A stretch of 64,000 nt of DNA from the NCBI GenBank assembly GCA_024102975.1, contig JAGFJD010000031.1, forward strand, positions 31,071-95,070. The letters run 5' to 3'. The DNA is from Phaeodactylibacter sp. (lineage in GTDB: Bacteria; Bacteroidota; Bacteroidia; Chitinophagales; Saprospiraceae). The notes under the pieces are model-generated. The model ran no database searches. It saw only the letters and a list, made by a program, of their open reading frames with translations, and had not been told where the DNA came from. The translations under genes were made by a program, and so were the position numbers. This document shows positions 34,859 to 48,237 of the stretch, piece by piece. The first letter of the stretch is position 1. Each line of letters opens with the position of its first letter.

Positions 34859-34957
34859 TTGGACGAGTTCGCTGTTCGGAGTTCGGAGTTCGCAACAGCG
34901 GCGGGCTGCTTCAACTCATTGGCTTCCAGCAGTGTCCAACCTTAGACGGGTAGCCGG
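34859..34957. repeat. GTCCAAC/GACGGGTA intergenic repeat, copy 1
   Basis: Begins TTGGACGAGTTCGC, contains CAGCGGCGGGCTGCTTC, ends GTCCAACCTTAGACGGGTA. The same three blocks in the same order occur at 58806-58887. A third, partial match is at 51023-51046. Confidence 0.6.
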
Positions 34958-35081
34958 ACTTTCCCGAGCAACTTCACCCCTGAGCCCATGCCCCCATGCA
35001 CCCATGCACTCATGAACCCATGCCCGTCTTCGCTATGCTCTTCCGGGTAAAAACCCATGCACCCATGAACCCATGAACCCC

Positions 35082-35552
35082 CTACACCGCCCCCCCCACC
35101 TTCACCTGCTCCGGCAGAAAAGGCCCGGCATCCCCTCCGCCTTTGATGATCTCGCGGACGATGGTGGAACTAATGTGCGAATAGGCCGGCTGGCTGATGA
35201 GGAAGATGGTCTCCAGTCCTTCGCCGACGATGTTGTTGAGCTGCGAGATGGTTTTCTCGTAGTCGAAATCCGAGGAATTGCGCAGGCCCCGCAGGAGGTA
35301 GCGGGCGCCGATCTGCTTGGCGTAATGAGCAGTCAGGCCGGTAAAATGGCCGACTTCCACTTTGGGTTCCTCCTGAAAGACTTCGTGGAGCCATTGCAGG
35401 CGCTCTTCCAGGTTGAAAAGGTAGTTTTTCTGGTTGTTGACACCGATGGCCACCACTACCTTGTCGAACAGCGGCAACGACCTTTTCACCAGGTCGACAT
35501 GCCCTATCGTGATGGGGTCGAAGGAGCCGGGGAATACTGCGATTTTTGTCAT
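35082..35552 (-). CDS. coaD: Phosphopantetheine adenylyltransferase
   Basis: The 156-residue enzyme transfers AMP to 4'-phosphopantetheine, the fourth step of CoA synthesis. It has the nucleotidyltransferase motif FPGSFDPITIGHVDLV (with the T/HxGH signature), YLLRGLRNSSDFDYE and the late SSTIVREI. ATG 35552 gives the normal family start MTKIAVFPGSFDP; the frame is open to 35678 but that part is not conserved. It is downstream of the macro-domain gene, likely co-transcribed (73 bp). Confidence 0.95.
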   Translation of the reverse strand: MTKIAVFPGSFDPITIGHVDLVKRSLPLFDKVVVAIGVNNQKNYLFNLEERLQWLHEVFQEEPKVEVGHFTGLTAHYAKQIGARYLLRGLRNSSDFDYEKTISQLNNIVGEGLETIFLISQPAYSHISSTIVREIIKGGGDAGPFLPEQVKVGGAV

Positions 35553-35625
35553 TGGAACGGAGGTTAGGGTTCGGGCCGGGCGGAAGGGGCTATTGGTTAT
35601 TGCCACCTCCAGGGCAGCAAGAGGG

Positions 35626-36153
35626 TTATTGGTTATTGACGAGCAATGCTTCGTAAATCCGGTAATTTTCTTCGTCAAAACAAACGAAGTACACGTGCTC
35701 GATAGAAGTGTCTTCGGCCAGGAAGGCCTTCACGGCTTCAGTTGCCACCCGGGCCGCCCGTTCTTTCGGAAAGCCGTAGACGCCGGTGCTGATATTTGGA
35801 AAAGCAACGCTCTTCATGCCGTTCTTTACCGCCAACAGCAAGCTGTTCCGGTAGCAATCCGCCAGCAGCCGGTCGCTTTCGGTTTCGTTCTGCTGCCCCC
35901 AGATTGGCCCTACGGTATGGATCACTTTTCGGGAGGGCATTTTGCCGGCTGTGGTGATCACGGCCTGGCCGGCAGGGCACTTCCCGCATTCCGCCCGGAT
36001 TTGCCTGCATTCCTCCAGGATTTCCGGCCCGCCCGCCCGGTGGATAGCCCCGTCGACCCCGCCGCCACCCATCAGGGAGGAGTTGGCGGCATTGACCACG
36101 GCATCTGCCTCCATTTTGGTGATATCTCCGCGGATCAGTTTGATTTTTTCCAT
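35626..36153 (-). CDS. Macro-domain O-acetyl-ADP-ribose deacetylase
   Basis: A 175-residue macro domain of the YmdB/MacroD type. It has the ADP-ribose binding and catalytic segments [26 protein letters not shown] and [17 protein letters not shown]. MacroD-type enzymes remove ADP-ribose from proteins or cleave O-acetyl-ADP-ribose. The start at 36153 ([12 protein letters not shown]) fits the family and removes an overlap with the next gene. Its neighbours (coaD and a secreted protein) give no clear pathway. Confidence 0.9.
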   Translation of the reverse strand: MEKIKLIRGDITKMEADAVVNAANSSLMGGGGVDGAIHRAGGPEILEECRQIRAECGKCPAGQAVITTAGKMPSRKVIHTVGPIWGQQNETESDRLLADCYRNSLLLAVKNGMKSVAFPNISTGVYGFPKERAARVATEAVKAFLAEDTSIEHVYFVCFDEENYRIYEALLVNNQ

Positions 36154-36170
36154 GCCGCAAAGATAAGAAC

Positions 36171-36725
36171 TCATTCCAAAAGGCGGAAGGAATCCATAAA
36201 ACGGCTGCTCGCCGTATTCAGGCTCCGCCCTTTGACGGTTGCGGTTTGCAGGGCGTAATACCGGTTGCCGGCGACCAGGGCGCGGGTCTTGATCACGGCC
36301 TGCCCGTTGAGGTAGTCGATGCGCCAGATGCGGCCGGGATGCCCGAAATACGGACGCTCGTCGGCGTAGGCCAGCTCGCCGCCGACGCTCTCCACGGCCG
36401 ATTCGATCGTCGCTTCAAAGAATTCGTTTAGCAGCTCGGTACTGTCCTCATCGAGGGTGAGAGGAGGGTAGTCGCAGTAGCTCACCATATAGATCAGGTT
36501 GTCGGCGCTGTCTTTTTCCGCGGGCTGATGGAAAAACACATGGTAGGCCAGTTTGCCGACCGGGGTTTCGACGCTGTCTACCTGTTGTTTCAGCTGGCCA
36601 GGCGCCAAAATCCGGAAACGGCCTTCATAGGATTGGTATTCCTCCCATTGCTCCTGCGCAGGCAGGGTGCCGGCGCAAAACAGAAAGATCAGGCCCAGAA
36701 AACAAAATCGCATCGGTTGTTGCAT
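36171..36725 (-). CDS. Secreted protein, function unknown
   Basis: A 184-residue protein with a signal peptide ([16 protein letters not shown], cleavage near residue 24) and a single alpha/beta domain beginning [17 protein letters not shown] and ending in [12 protein letters not shown]. The layout recalls small periplasmic proteins of Bacteroidota that carry a PsbP/DUF-like fold, but I do not recognise the family. The second Met (36713) would give a more typical signal peptide. It is just upstream (18 bp) of the macro-domain gene. Confidence 0.68.
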   Translation of the reverse strand: MQQPMRFCFLGLIFLFCAGTLPAQEQWEEYQSYEGRFRILAPGQLKQQVDSVETPVGKLAYHVFFHQPAEKDSADNLIYMVSYCDYPPLTLDEDSTELLNEFFEATIESAVESVGGELAYADERPYFGHPGRIWRIDYLNGQAVIKTRALVAGNRYYALQTATVKGRSLNTASSRFMDSFRLLE

Positions 36726-36938
36726 TTAATGGTTGAACTGGTTTTTAGAAAACAAATTGAAAAGAGGGTTAATTTTCTTTGCAGGTTGGTTTCCGGTGCC
36801 CCTTTAGAACACCACATCCCTGCCATTGGATGGCACGGAACCACAAAATTGTGGCCACAAAACCGGCGGGGCTCATCCGGTGTCCGAAAAATCCTTATTT
36901 TCACCTCTTTATTAGGACCAATAAGCTGTTGCTGAAAC

Positions 36939-37655
36939 ATGCCATATACCTACGAGTATCCCCGGCCGGCCCTGACGGTTGATTGCGTGATCTTTGGCCT
37001 GGACGAAAGCCATAAACTCAAGGTGCTGCTCATACAGCGGGGCCATCCGCCCTTCAAGGGCCAGTGGGCGCTGCCCGGCGGCTTTGTCGATATGGACGAA
37101 GGGCTGGAAGCGGCTGCCCTCCGGGAACTGGAAGAAGAGACCGGCGTGAAAAACGTCTTTATCGAGCAGCTGTACACGTTCGGAGAGCCGGGCCGCGACC
37201 CCCGGGGGCGGGTGGTGAGCGTCGCTTATTATGCCCTGGTCAACCTGGAAGAACACCCCGTGACGGCCAATTCCGACGCCAGGCGCGTCAAATGGTATGA
37301 AACCGACAGCCTGCCCCAGCTCGCCTTTGACCACGAGGACATCCTCAGGGTTGCCGTAGCCCGCCTGCGGGCCAAGGTGCGTTACCAGCCCATCGGATTC
37401 GAATTGCTGCCGGAGAAGTTTACGCTCTCCCAGCTGCAGAAGCTGTACGAAACCATCCTGGGAGTCGAAGAGCTCAACAAACGCAATTTCCGCACCCGGA
37501 TCCTGAAGATGGGCGTCCTGAAGGAGGTGGGCAAACAGGAAGGCGTCGCCCACCGGCCCGCCAAACTGTACTGCTTCGACAAAGAGAAATACGAGCAAAT
37601 GGCGAAGGAGAAATACGAAGACCTCCTGCGCCGAGGCGTAGATTTTGAAATATGA
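36939..37655 (+). CDS. Nudix protein with NrtR-like C-terminal winged helix
   Basis: A 238-residue protein: Nudix domain (about 1-150) with an intact Nudix box between residues 47 and 69 (GFVDMDEG...REL.EETGV), followed by a helix-turn-helix-like C-terminal domain (about 155-230, [27 protein letters not shown]). This is the NrtR layout; NrtR proteins bind ADP-ribose and repress NAD genes. The intact box suggests hydrolysis may remain, unlike many NrtR. No NAD gene is nearby. Its stop overlaps the next start (ATGA). Confidence 0.85.
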   Translation: MPYTYEYPRPALTVDCVIFGLDESHKLKVLLIQRGHPPFKGQWALPGGFVDMDEGLEAAALRELEEETGVKNVFIEQLYTFGEPGRDPRGRVVSVAYYALVNLEEHPVTANSDARRVKWYETDSLPQLAFDHEDILRVAVARLRAKVRYQPIGFELLPEKFTLSQLQKLYETILGVEELNKRNFRTRILKMGVLKEVGKQEGVAHRPAKLYCFDKEKYEQMAKEKYEDLLRRGVDFEI

Positions 37656-38851
37656 TCCGGCCCATGAAAACCCCGTACCTGCCTTTGTTCCTTTTGTTTT
37701 CCTTTTTAACGCTTGCCTCCTGCAAAAATGACCGGCAGGGGCCGCCTGCTGCCGCCGAACCGGCCGGCGAGGCGCCGGCCTTGCCCCCCCGGGAAGAAGA
37801 CTACGAAGCCGCGCGGTTCAAATGGGGATACATCAACCCGGCCGGCGAGCTGGCCATCGCCGCTGAATTTGACGACGGGCGCCCCTTTGCCGAAGGGCTG
37901 GCCGCAGTGCGGGTGGAGGGCCGCTGGGGATATATTGGCAAGGACGGGAGCTTTGCCATCCCGCTCCAGTTCCAGGGCGCCTGGAGCTTTTCCGAAGGGC
38001 GGGGGCGCGTCCTGACCTACGACAATAAAATGGGCTTTATCGACCGGTCGGGAAACTGGGTGGCAGCAGCCCGGTATGACGACGCCCTGGATTTTCAGGA
38101 AGGGCTGGCCCGCGTTCGGGTGGAGGACAAATATGGCTTTATCGATACGAATGGGAAAATGGCGATTCCCGCCCGCTATGAGCATGCTTCCTCCTTTGAG
38201 AACGGCTATGCCAGCGTGAAGCTGGAGGGGAGCTATGGCCTGATAGGCAAAAACGGGAGGGAGGCCCTGGCGCCCGTATATAAAAAAGCCTCGCCCTTTC
38301 AGGAAGGGCTGGCGCGCATTCGAAAAGACGGCCTGTACGGCTTTGCCGATGAACAGGGTGAGGTGGCGATCCCTCCCCGGTTCGAAAACGCCCAGGACTT
38401 CAACCAGGGCCTGGCGCCAGCGAGGCGGGACGGCCGGTATGGCCTGATCGATAAAAGCGGCGAATTCGTGGTGCTTCCGAAGTATCAGCAGTTGTGGTAC
38501 GCCGGAGAGTCCCTCTGGGGGGTAGAACAGGAAGGGCGCTACGGTTTTATCGACGCCCAGGGCGAAGAGGCCATCACCGTTCAGTTCGAACAGGTTTTTA
38601 GTTTTGAGAACGGCTTTGCTCCCTACCGCCTCGGGCGCCTGTGGGGATACCTCGACCACGAAGGCAACCTGCTGACCCAGCCCCGGTTCGGCCTGGCCTG
38701 GGCCTTCCGGGAAGGCCTGGCCCGGGTGGCCACCCGGACAGGCATCGGTTTTATCAATACGCAGGGCGAACTGGTTATCCCTCCCCGGGATAATTACCTG
38801 GACCTCCGGGACTTTTCGGAAGGGCTGGCCCTGGCGCAGGTGTACCGGTGA
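37652..38851 (+). CDS. WG-repeat lipoprotein
   Basis: A 399-residue protein with a lipobox (LTLASC) and ten WG-type beta repeats of 35-45 residues from about residue 55: WGYINP, WGYIGK, MGFIDR, YGFIDT, YGLIGK, YGFADE, YGLIDK, YGFIDA, WGYLDH, IGFINT. Each repeat also carries an F-x-EGLA segment. WG repeats form a beta scaffold in surface proteins; no enzymatic motif is seen. It is translationally coupled to the Nudix gene by a 4-base overlap; an ATG at 37664 is equally plausible. Confidence 0.85.
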   Translation: MIRPMKTPYLPLFLLFSFLTLASCKNDRQGPPAAAEPAGEAPALPPREEDYEAARFKWGYINPAGELAIAAEFDDGRPFAEGLAAVRVEGRWGYIGKDGSFAIPLQFQGAWSFSEGRGRVLTYDNKMGFIDRSGNWVAAARYDDALDFQEGLARVRVEDKYGFIDTNGKMAIPARYEHASSFENGYASVKLEGSYGLIGKNGREALAPVYKKASPFQEGLARIRKDGLYGFADEQGEVAIPPRFENAQDFNQGLAPARRDGRYGLIDKSGEFVVLPKYQQLWYAGESLWGVEQEGRYGFIDAQGEEAITVQFEQVFSFENGFAPYRLGRLWGYLDHEGNLLTQPRFGLAWAFREGLARVATRTGIGFINTQGELVIPPRDNYLDLRDFSEGLALAQVYR

Positions 38852-39167
38852 GTGGCTTGATTAGCTTTCTTTTTCAATTTTGTCCATCCTGCCTGCTGAC
38901 AACTTTTCTCGACAGCTTCTAAGTCTAAGTGAGCGCCCGGAGCTGCTGAGCCAACATTACTGCCCACCCGAAAAAAATCATTATTTTTTTGAGAAACCAG
39001 GTGAGGTTTACCAGATGAGGGGCGCGGAGACAGGCAAAGAGATTCCAAAGTATTCGCTGTCAAGCGAATACTCTGCGGTTCCCAGCGGCCTGCGGTTCAA
39101 AACTTGCGGGCGGACACACATTTCTGAACAATCCCGGGGCCTTCGTGCTTATTTGAATCGCACATGC
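38852..39167. other. Gene-free convergent region
   Basis: Between the WG-repeat gene and the ftsH 3' end, with no credible frame. It contains a perfect 10-bp stem-loop, AGTATTCGCT-GTCA-AGCGAATACT (39049-39072), and A7/T7 tracts (about 38970-38990) that could act as a bidirectional terminator. Confidence 0.55.
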
Positions 39168-41159
<1,992 letters not shown>

Positions 41160-41312
41160 AAATGCAGTTTGGTTGTGTTGTTTAAAACTTTGGCAGGCAG
41201 GCCGAAGTTCTGTAAATTCTCCCATAAATAAAAACCCGCATCATCCAACGATGTTCAGGCAGGGCCGGGAAGGCCACCAGCAATTAGTGCCGCAGCCCTG
41301 TACAGGCCCGGC

Positions 41313-42731
41313 TCATTCTGCCCGCACGTATAATACCACCCGGACTCCTCTTTTCCTCCAACTCTTTTCTACGCGCCATTCCTCCTGCAGCCGCCGGATT
41401 TCTCCATCGGTAAAATCGTTCATCACATTGGAATAAAAGATGTGGCTGTCGCGGGCCAGGTCCTTTTCTTTCATGCCCCGGTTGTCCTCGCTGAGTTCCT
41501 TGAATTTCAACGGGCCGATCTCCGGGAAGGCCGTGCCAACCGATTCCAGGGGAATGTTTTGCTCATCCAGATACCCCAGCATCTGCCTGCGCAGGCTGTA
41601 ATAGGGCAGGTGGGCAAGGGTAGAATCCCACCCCTGTGAAATGGTGTCCGGATAGATCCAGAGGTTGCCCGTCAGCAAGCCGGCAAAGGCGGCGGCGAAA
41701 AGCAGGTGGCGGAGGCGGGAAGCCAGCGGAGCATTTGCCAGCACGGCATAAAGCAGGATGCTGACGCTTAGGAATGCGGGCAGCAGGTAGCGGTGGCCGT
41801 GCAGGCCCCGGTAGGCCAGGAAGGTGATGCTGAGCAGGGCCAGGCTGATAGCGGCCAGCCAGAAGGCCTGCCTCACCGGGGCATTTTTTCGAAGCGCCCC
41901 GCCCTTCCAATGCCGGTACCACAACCCGCCCAGCAACAGCCACAAGAAAAGGCGGCCGAAATCGAGCAACCGCCAGCCCAGGACTGCTGTGTTTTTTATC
42001 AGCCCCGGTATGCCTACCCGCTCAAAACCCGGTGCCCAGGGCATGGCGTCGTGATAGCCCACCCACCCCTTTTGCTGGTAGTGGTAAGCCAGGAAGGCCA
42101 GAGCCAGCAGCCCGCCGGGCACGAAGGGCAGCGCCGCCCGCACCGGCGCCAGCCAGCTCTTTTCCCAATTCGCCAGAAGGCTGAAGCAGTACAGTGCCAC
42201 CACCGTCATCATACCCCTGGTGCTGATGAGCGCCAATCCGATGCCCCCAATTATCTGCGCTCCTTTCCTTCGGTACAGTATGCCGTAAAGGGCCAGCAGG
42301 AAAAAGCAGCAAAGGGCGATGTCGGGACTGACCAGCACTGCCTGCCCGGCCAGCACGGGGTCGGCTGCGGCCAGCAGCGCCAGCATCCAGCTGTTGCCTT
42401 TCCCTCCGAAGTAATCGCCGAGGCGGACGAGCAGGTAAACGATCCCGAGCAGGAAAGGCAGCATGGCCAGGTGGCTCACCGCCAGGCCCCTGCCGAACAG
42501 CTTCCACGCCGCCGCCAGGTACAGGCCAAATGCCGGAGGATGCCCGCTGTCGATCTCGTCCGGCAGCAACAGGTACCGGAAATTGTTCTCGTAGTACCAA
42601 TGGGCATGCCTGGAACCCAGCTGTATGGTGTCCCAGAAAAAAACGTGGCCGCGCACCAGCAGGGTGGCCAGGGTGGCCAGTAGCAAAAGGCCGGTCAGGG
42701 TGATATTCCGGGGAGAGGGGAGTGGGGGCAT
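41313..42731 (-). CDS. GT39-like membrane glycosyltransferase
   Basis: A 472-residue polytopic protein with about ten helices. The early acidic motif LPDEIDSGHPPAFGLYLAAAW, preceded by HVFFWDTIQ, is typical of the GT39 superfamily. After the membrane part, a short soluble tail (DEQNIPLESVGTAFPEIG) ends it. It differs from the protein at 30874-32568 but belongs to the same broad class. Sugar and acceptor are unknown. It is downstream of pyrG on the same strand (70 bp, with direct repeats). Confidence 0.78.
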   Translation of the reverse strand: MPPLPSPRNITLTGLLLLATLATLLVRGHVFFWDTIQLGSRHAHWYYENNFRYLLLPDEIDSGHPPAFGLYLAAAWKLFGRGLAVSHLAMLPFLLGIVYLLVRLGDYFGGKGNSWMLALLAAADPVLAGQAVLVSPDIALCCFFLLALYGILYRRKGAQIIGGIGLALISTRGMMTVVALYCFSLLANWEKSWLAPVRAALPFVPGGLLALAFLAYHYQQKGWVGYHDAMPWAPGFERVGIPGLIKNTAVLGWRLLDFGRLFLWLLLGGLWYRHWKGGALRKNAPVRQAFWLAAISLALLSITFLAYRGLHGHRYLLPAFLSVSILLYAVLANAPLASRLRHLLFAAAFAGLLTGNLWIYPDTISQGWDSTLAHLPYYSLRRQMLGYLDEQNIPLESVGTAFPEIGPLKFKELSEDNRGMKEKDLARDSHIFYSNVMNDFTDGEIRRLQEEWRVEKSWRKRGVRVVLYVRAE

Positions 42732-42741
42732 GGGGTCACTG

Positions 42742-42789
42742 GTTCACTGGTTCATGGGTTCACTGGTTCATGGGTTCACTGGTTCATGG
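42742..42789. repeat. 16-bp tandem direct repeat, three copies
   Basis: Unit GTTCACTGGTTCATGG at 42742, 42758 and 42774, all identical. It lies in the gap between pyrG and the downstream glycosyltransferase gene. Confidence 0.85.
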
Positions 42790-42801
42790 GGTCATGAAAT
42801 T

Positions 42802-44497
<1,696 letters not shown>

Positions 44498-44591
44498 ATG
44501 CACACGGTAGTGCTTGTTACGGGATACAAAGATAGGGATTAGAATCGGGAATATTGGGGCCGCACCGGGCTTTTGTAGGCAGATTTGTTTA

Positions 44592-44599
44592 CAAATATA
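44592..44599 (-). promoter_or_regulatory. Predicted pyrG -7 box
   Basis: The minus strand reads TATATTTG here, an exact TAnnTTTG, giving a leader of about 160 nt that includes the hairpin. The -33 box (TTCA at about 20 nt) is weak. The plus strand also shows TTTG-N19-TATATTTA (44584-44614) with no gene after it. Confidence 0.4.
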
Positions 44600-44649
44600 T
44601 TGCGTTTATATTTAATTCTTTGAATGTGAAATGGGCGGCATCCTTCATT

Positions 44650-44745
44650 TCATTCCGTCAAATATCGAACAAACAGGGTCAGGCCGGTGACGATGGCCAG
44701 GCAAAGCAAGCAAACCAGGACGAACTTCGTTGCTTTGGAATTCAT
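44650..44745 (-). CDS. Small single-helix membrane peptide
   Basis: A 31-codon frame: MNSKATKFVLVCLLCLAIV followed by a short TGLTLFVRYLTE tail. It has a charged start, one hydrophobic helix (residues 8-26) and a charged end, as expected of a real membrane microprotein. It lies 39 bp after the stop of the T9SS protein gene on the same strand. No family is recognised. Chance cannot be ruled out for such a short frame. Confidence 0.4.
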   Translation of the reverse strand: MNSKATKFVLVCLLCLAIVTGLTLFVRYLTE

Positions 44746-44784
44746 GGCGATAAAATTAATTAGCCTTATGTTTCTGTTTCAGGC

Positions 44785-45516
44785 CTATTTCAGGACGAAT
44801 TTTTTCGTCAGTTGCCTGGCGCCTTGCCCGAGCCGGATCAGGTATATGCCGGAGTTGGCGTCGGAGAGGTCCAGTGTCCAGTTATTTGCCCCTGCTTTGA
44901 CGGGCAGGGTGTCATTATAATAAAACTTGCCATCCAGGCTATATACAGAGACGTTCAGCGAGCCGTTTCGATCGCTGTCATAGCTGGTACTCAGCCTTCC
45001 CTGAGGGGCGGGGTTCGGGAATATGGAAATCAGTCCTGAAAAGCTTTCGCCCGGCGCGGCAGCCGATGTCATATCGGTTGAGCGTTCATAACTAAGCCCC
45101 CCGCCGGCAGCCCCGACCGACCAGGAAAGGAACTTCAGGTCGATATAAATATCTTCGGATATCAAGTGAAGGACCATGTCCCTGTCGACCATGCCCGGCG
45201 GGTTGCTCTCCACCGTGGTTTGCCAGTTGCCGAACGTGAGGTTCGGCAAATCCCCGGTAGTGCCGAAGGCCCACTCCGTGTCTTCGGGGCTGCTGTGCAT
45301 CACATAGCTGTCTTCCAGCCGGATATTGTAAATGCCCATAGTCGTTCCCCGTGTGATCCACACGTTGTCGGTGATCCGGTCCTGGTTTTCCTCCAGGGTG
45401 AAATCGGCATTGTCGGCTTTTGTGAATGTAACTTTCTGCCCATCCCAAATGGTTTGGGGATAGGCAGGCCAGTAAATAAAAATCAGAAAAACGCAAAGAA
45501 GATAGTTTTTTCCCAT
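44785..45516 (-). CDS. T9SS-sorted secreted protein
   Basis: A 243-residue protein with a signal peptide (YLLCVFLIFIYWPAYPQ) and a C-terminal type A T9SS sorting domain (about 170-243: ISIFPNPAPQGRLS ... GIYLIRLGQGARQLTKKFVLK). The middle (LPNLTFGNWQTTVESNPPGMVDRDM and IDLKFLSWSV) is beta-rich and of unknown function; LKFLSWS resembles a segment found in Bacteroidota surface proteins. It should be secreted across the outer membrane and anchored or released by T9SS. Confidence 0.78.
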   Translation of the reverse strand: MGKNYLLCVFLIFIYWPAYPQTIWDGQKVTFTKADNADFTLEENQDRITDNVWITRGTTMGIYNIRLEDSYVMHSSPEDTEWAFGTTGDLPNLTFGNWQTTVESNPPGMVDRDMVLHLISEDIYIDLKFLSWSVGAAGGGLSYERSTDMTSAAAPGESFSGLISIFPNPAPQGRLSTSYDSDRNGSLNVSVYSLDGKFYYNDTLPVKAGANNWTLDLSDANSGIYLIRLGQGARQLTKKFVLK

Positions 45517-45606
45517 ACTGTTTTGATTAGATTCAGTTTCGTTTTGACGGGAAAACACGGAAAGGCTTTGTCCCGAATCCGTGTTTTCCCGTCGGAATGA
45601 GTTTTA

Positions 45607-48159
45607 TTACCTGAGTATCATGGTCCTGGCAGTGGCCTTTCCATTAAAACCGAGGCGGTAAACATATAGTCCGGCGGGCAGGTTTCGGGGTTCAAAATTT
45701 ACCCGGTAAACGCCGGCCGGCAGGGTGTCGTCTACCAGCGTAGCTATTTCTTTCCCGACAATATTGTAAACCCTGAGCACGGCATGGCCCGATTGGCTGA
45801 GTTCGAAAAGAATATCGGTATCGGCAGTGAAGGGGTTTGGTACATTCTGCAGAAGAGCATATCCATTGGCAGTGCCCGGGGTACCGTCGATGGGTTCGAG
45901 GCTGGTGGTGATGTCGAATGCGCTCAACTGGCCGCGGATTTCTCCTCCGGGGTTGTCAGCTGTATGCACATTGACGTAGATGTTGCCCAGCATCAACTCG
46001 GCCATCAGCTCGGCGGTTAAAGCCTGAGCGTCGGCGCCTGTCCATATTCCTGAGGCGGTTTGGCCAGCAAAGTCCGCTGCAATACCGCGGACGACGCCCC
46101 CGTTTTCTCCGATAGGGGCATTGTGGAAATGGGCGTTGGTCCTGTCCAGTCCTTCCACCGTGACGTTGAACACCAACCCGGCATCGGTCAGGGTGAAAGC
46201 GCCGGTACCTGTGGCTGCCGTATTTACCGGCGGCACTTCCTGTGCCCCCATCAGGTTGGCCGAAAACCCAGTTCCGGAATTCAGCAAGACCTGGCCGCGG
46301 ATTTCCCCGCCCGGATTGGCGGCCGTATGGACGTTGACGTAGAGGTTGCCCAGCAACAGGGCCTGGATCAGCTCGTCGGTCAGCGGCTGTGCGTCGTCGC
46401 TTGTCCATATTCCCGATGCCGTATTGCCAACGAAATCGCTGCCGATGTTGCGGACTACGCCGCCGTTGGCGCCAACAGCATTATTGTGGAAATGGGCAGC
46501 TGTGAAGTCCAGCCCTTCGACGGTAACAGAAAATGCCAGGCCGCCGTCGGTCAGCACAAAAGCGCCGGTCCCCTTAGCGGCAGTAGTGACTGCCGGGTTT
46601 TCCTGTTCCCCGGTTAGCTTTGCCGAAAAGCCCGTCCCCGAGCTGGGGATGACCTGGCCGCGGATTTCTCCGCCCGGGTTGGCGGCTGTATGAACGTTTA
46701 TGTAGAGGTTGCCCGCCAGCAGTGCTTTTAACAAATCCCCGGTCAACGGCTGGGCATCGGTGCTTGTCCAGGTTCCGGAAGCGGTGTTGCCGTTGAAGTC
46801 GCCTCCAATATCTCTGACTACGCCGCCGTTGGCGCCGATGGCGTTATTATGGAAGTGAGCGGCGGTCATATCCAGCCCATTGACGGTGATATCAAAGGCC
46901 AGGCCGGCTTCTGTGAGTTCGAAAGAGCCTGTTCCGGAAGCGCTGGTAGTCACGGCCGGGTTTTCCTGGCTTCCGGACAGCCTGGCTGTGAAGCTCGTCC
47001 CGCTCGCGAGGTTGACCTGTCCGCGGATTTCTCCCCCAGGATTGGCGGCGGTATGGACATTCACATAAATATTGCCTTTCAGAAGTTCGGCTATCAGGTT
47101 AGGGGTTAAGGGCTGATCGTCCGTATCCCTCCATACTCCGGTGGCCGTGCTGCCGTTGAAGTCGGCGCCGAGATCGCGGACGACTCCTCCATTAGAGCCG
47201 GCGGCGGCATTGTGGAAATGGGCGGCGGTCATGTCCAACCCTTCAACGGTGACGGAAAATACCAGCCCGGCGTCGGTCAGGGTGAAGGCGCCGGTGCCCG
47301 TGGCGTCTGTAACGACTGCCGGGTTTTCCTGGTCTCCGCTCAGGTTTGCGGAAAAGCCGATGCCGGTATTGAGAAGGACTTGCCCGCGGATTTCGCCGCC
47401 GGGATTGGCAGCAGTGTGGACATTGACGTACAGGTTGCCCAGCAGCAGGTCTTTAATCAGCTCTTCGGTCAACGGTTGGCCGTCGGCGCTGGTCCAGATT
47501 CCGAAAGCCGTATTGCCGTCGAAGTCGCCGCCGATGTCGCGGACGACGCCCCCGTTCGCGCCGATGGGCGCACGGTGGAAGTGAGCGGCAGTCATGTCGA
47601 GCCCTTCGACGGTGACGGAAAATACCAGGCCTGCCTTTGTCAGGGTAAAAATGCCGGTGCCTCTGGCAGCGGTAGCGACTGCCGGGTTTTCCTGGTCTCC
47701 GGCCAACTTGGCAGTGAAAGCAGTTCCGGAACTGAGCAGTACCTGCCCGCGGATTTCGCCGCCGGGATTGGCGGCAGTGTGGACATTGACGTAGATGTTG
47801 CCTGCCAGCAGTTCTTTTATTAAGTCGTCTGTCAACGGTTGGCCATCAGCGCTCGTCCAGATTCCGGAAGCAGTATTGCCCTCAAAGTCGCCATCCAGGC
47901 CGCGGACTACGCCTCCGTTGGCGCCGATAGCGTTATTATGGAAGTGAGCGGCGGTCATATCCAGCCCTTCAACCGTGATGTTGAATTTCAGCCCTTCTTC
48001 GGTGAGCAGGAAAACTCCCGTCCCGCGGGCTTCCGTGGCGACCGCCGGGTTTTCCTGATCCCCGGTCAAAGTGGCTGTAAAATGGGCCTGGGAATAGCCG
48101 GCTGAAACTGCCAGCAGTATAAATAAACCGGTTAAGATTGGGTGTAACAATTTTTTCAT
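45607..48159 (-). CDS. Six-CHRD-repeat T9SS surface protein
   Basis: An 850-residue secreted protein. After a signal peptide (about 1-24), six consecutive CHRD domains of about 120 residues each run to about residue 745. Each begins F(S/T)A.L.G.QE.P.V and carries the motif AHFH followed by GGVVR, then IYVNVHTAANPGGEIRGQ. A short linker and a T9SS type A sorting domain (about 770-850, VPNPFTADTDILFELS ... ARTMILR) end it. CHRD domains occur in chordin and in bacterial surface proteins; their bacterial function is not known. The repeated AHFH and NVHT suggest metal or ligand binding (inference). Repeats 1-5 are close to each other; repeat 6 diverges most (EVPPV, ADNPGG). Confidence 0.93.
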   Translation of the reverse strand: MKKLLHPILTGLFILLAVSAGYSQAHFTATLTGDQENPAVATEARGTGVFLLTEEGLKFNITVEGLDMTAAHFHNNAIGANGGVVRGLDGDFEGNTASGIWTSADGQPLTDDLIKELLAGNIYVNVHTAANPGGEIRGQVLLSSGTAFTAKLAGDQENPAVATAARGTGIFTLTKAGLVFSVTVEGLDMTAAHFHRAPIGANGGVVRDIGGDFDGNTAFGIWTSADGQPLTEELIKDLLLGNLYVNVHTAANPGGEIRGQVLLNTGIGFSANLSGDQENPAVVTDATGTGAFTLTDAGLVFSVTVEGLDMTAAHFHNAAAGSNGGVVRDLGADFNGSTATGVWRDTDDQPLTPNLIAELLKGNIYVNVHTAANPGGEIRGQVNLASGTSFTARLSGSQENPAVTTSASGTGSFELTEAGLAFDITVNGLDMTAAHFHNNAIGANGGVVRDIGGDFNGNTASGTWTSTDAQPLTGDLLKALLAGNLYINVHTAANPGGEIRGQVIPSSGTGFSAKLTGEQENPAVTTAAKGTGAFVLTDGGLAFSVTVEGLDFTAAHFHNNAVGANGGVVRNIGSDFVGNTASGIWTSDDAQPLTDELIQALLLGNLYVNVHTAANPGGEIRGQVLLNSGTGFSANLMGAQEVPPVNTAATGTGAFTLTDAGLVFNVTVEGLDRTNAHFHNAPIGENGGVVRGIAADFAGQTASGIWTGADAQALTAELMAELMLGNIYVNVHTADNPGGEIRGQLSAFDITTSLEPIDGTPGTANGYALLQNVPNPFTADTDILFELSQSGHAVLRVYNIVGKEIATLVDDTLPAGVYRVNFEPRNLPAGLYVYRLGFNGKATARTMILR

Positions 48160-48237
48160 GGTATTGTTTTTAGAGCTGTGAAAATGTCTTAGTAAAGCTG
48201 CCTGGCAAAGGCCCGTCGCCTCAGTGTGATTTTTTTA

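Larger units (their letters stand above)
34609..35081. other. Gene-free region upstream of pruA
   Basis: No convincing gene in 470 bp. It holds the pruA promoter, a copy of the GTCCAAC/GACGGGTA repeat (34859-34957) and short CCCATG-type direct repeats (about 34982-35078) that run up to the coaD stop codon. Confidence 0.6.

Noticed and set aside
34609..35081. tRNA or other RNA gene in the long gap before coaD
   Set aside because: No cloverleaf or T-loop consensus was found there or elsewhere in the window on visual scan.
44554..44763. 69-residue plus-strand frame with a TTTG-N19-TATATTTA promoter-like site
   Set aside because: The protein has no hydrophobic core or domain; the promoter-like match is probably the AT-rich reverse of the pyrG -7 box.
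45784..48105. Many plus-strand frames opposite the CHRD protein
   Set aside because: They repeat with the same period as the CHRD units on the other strand and are shadows of them.
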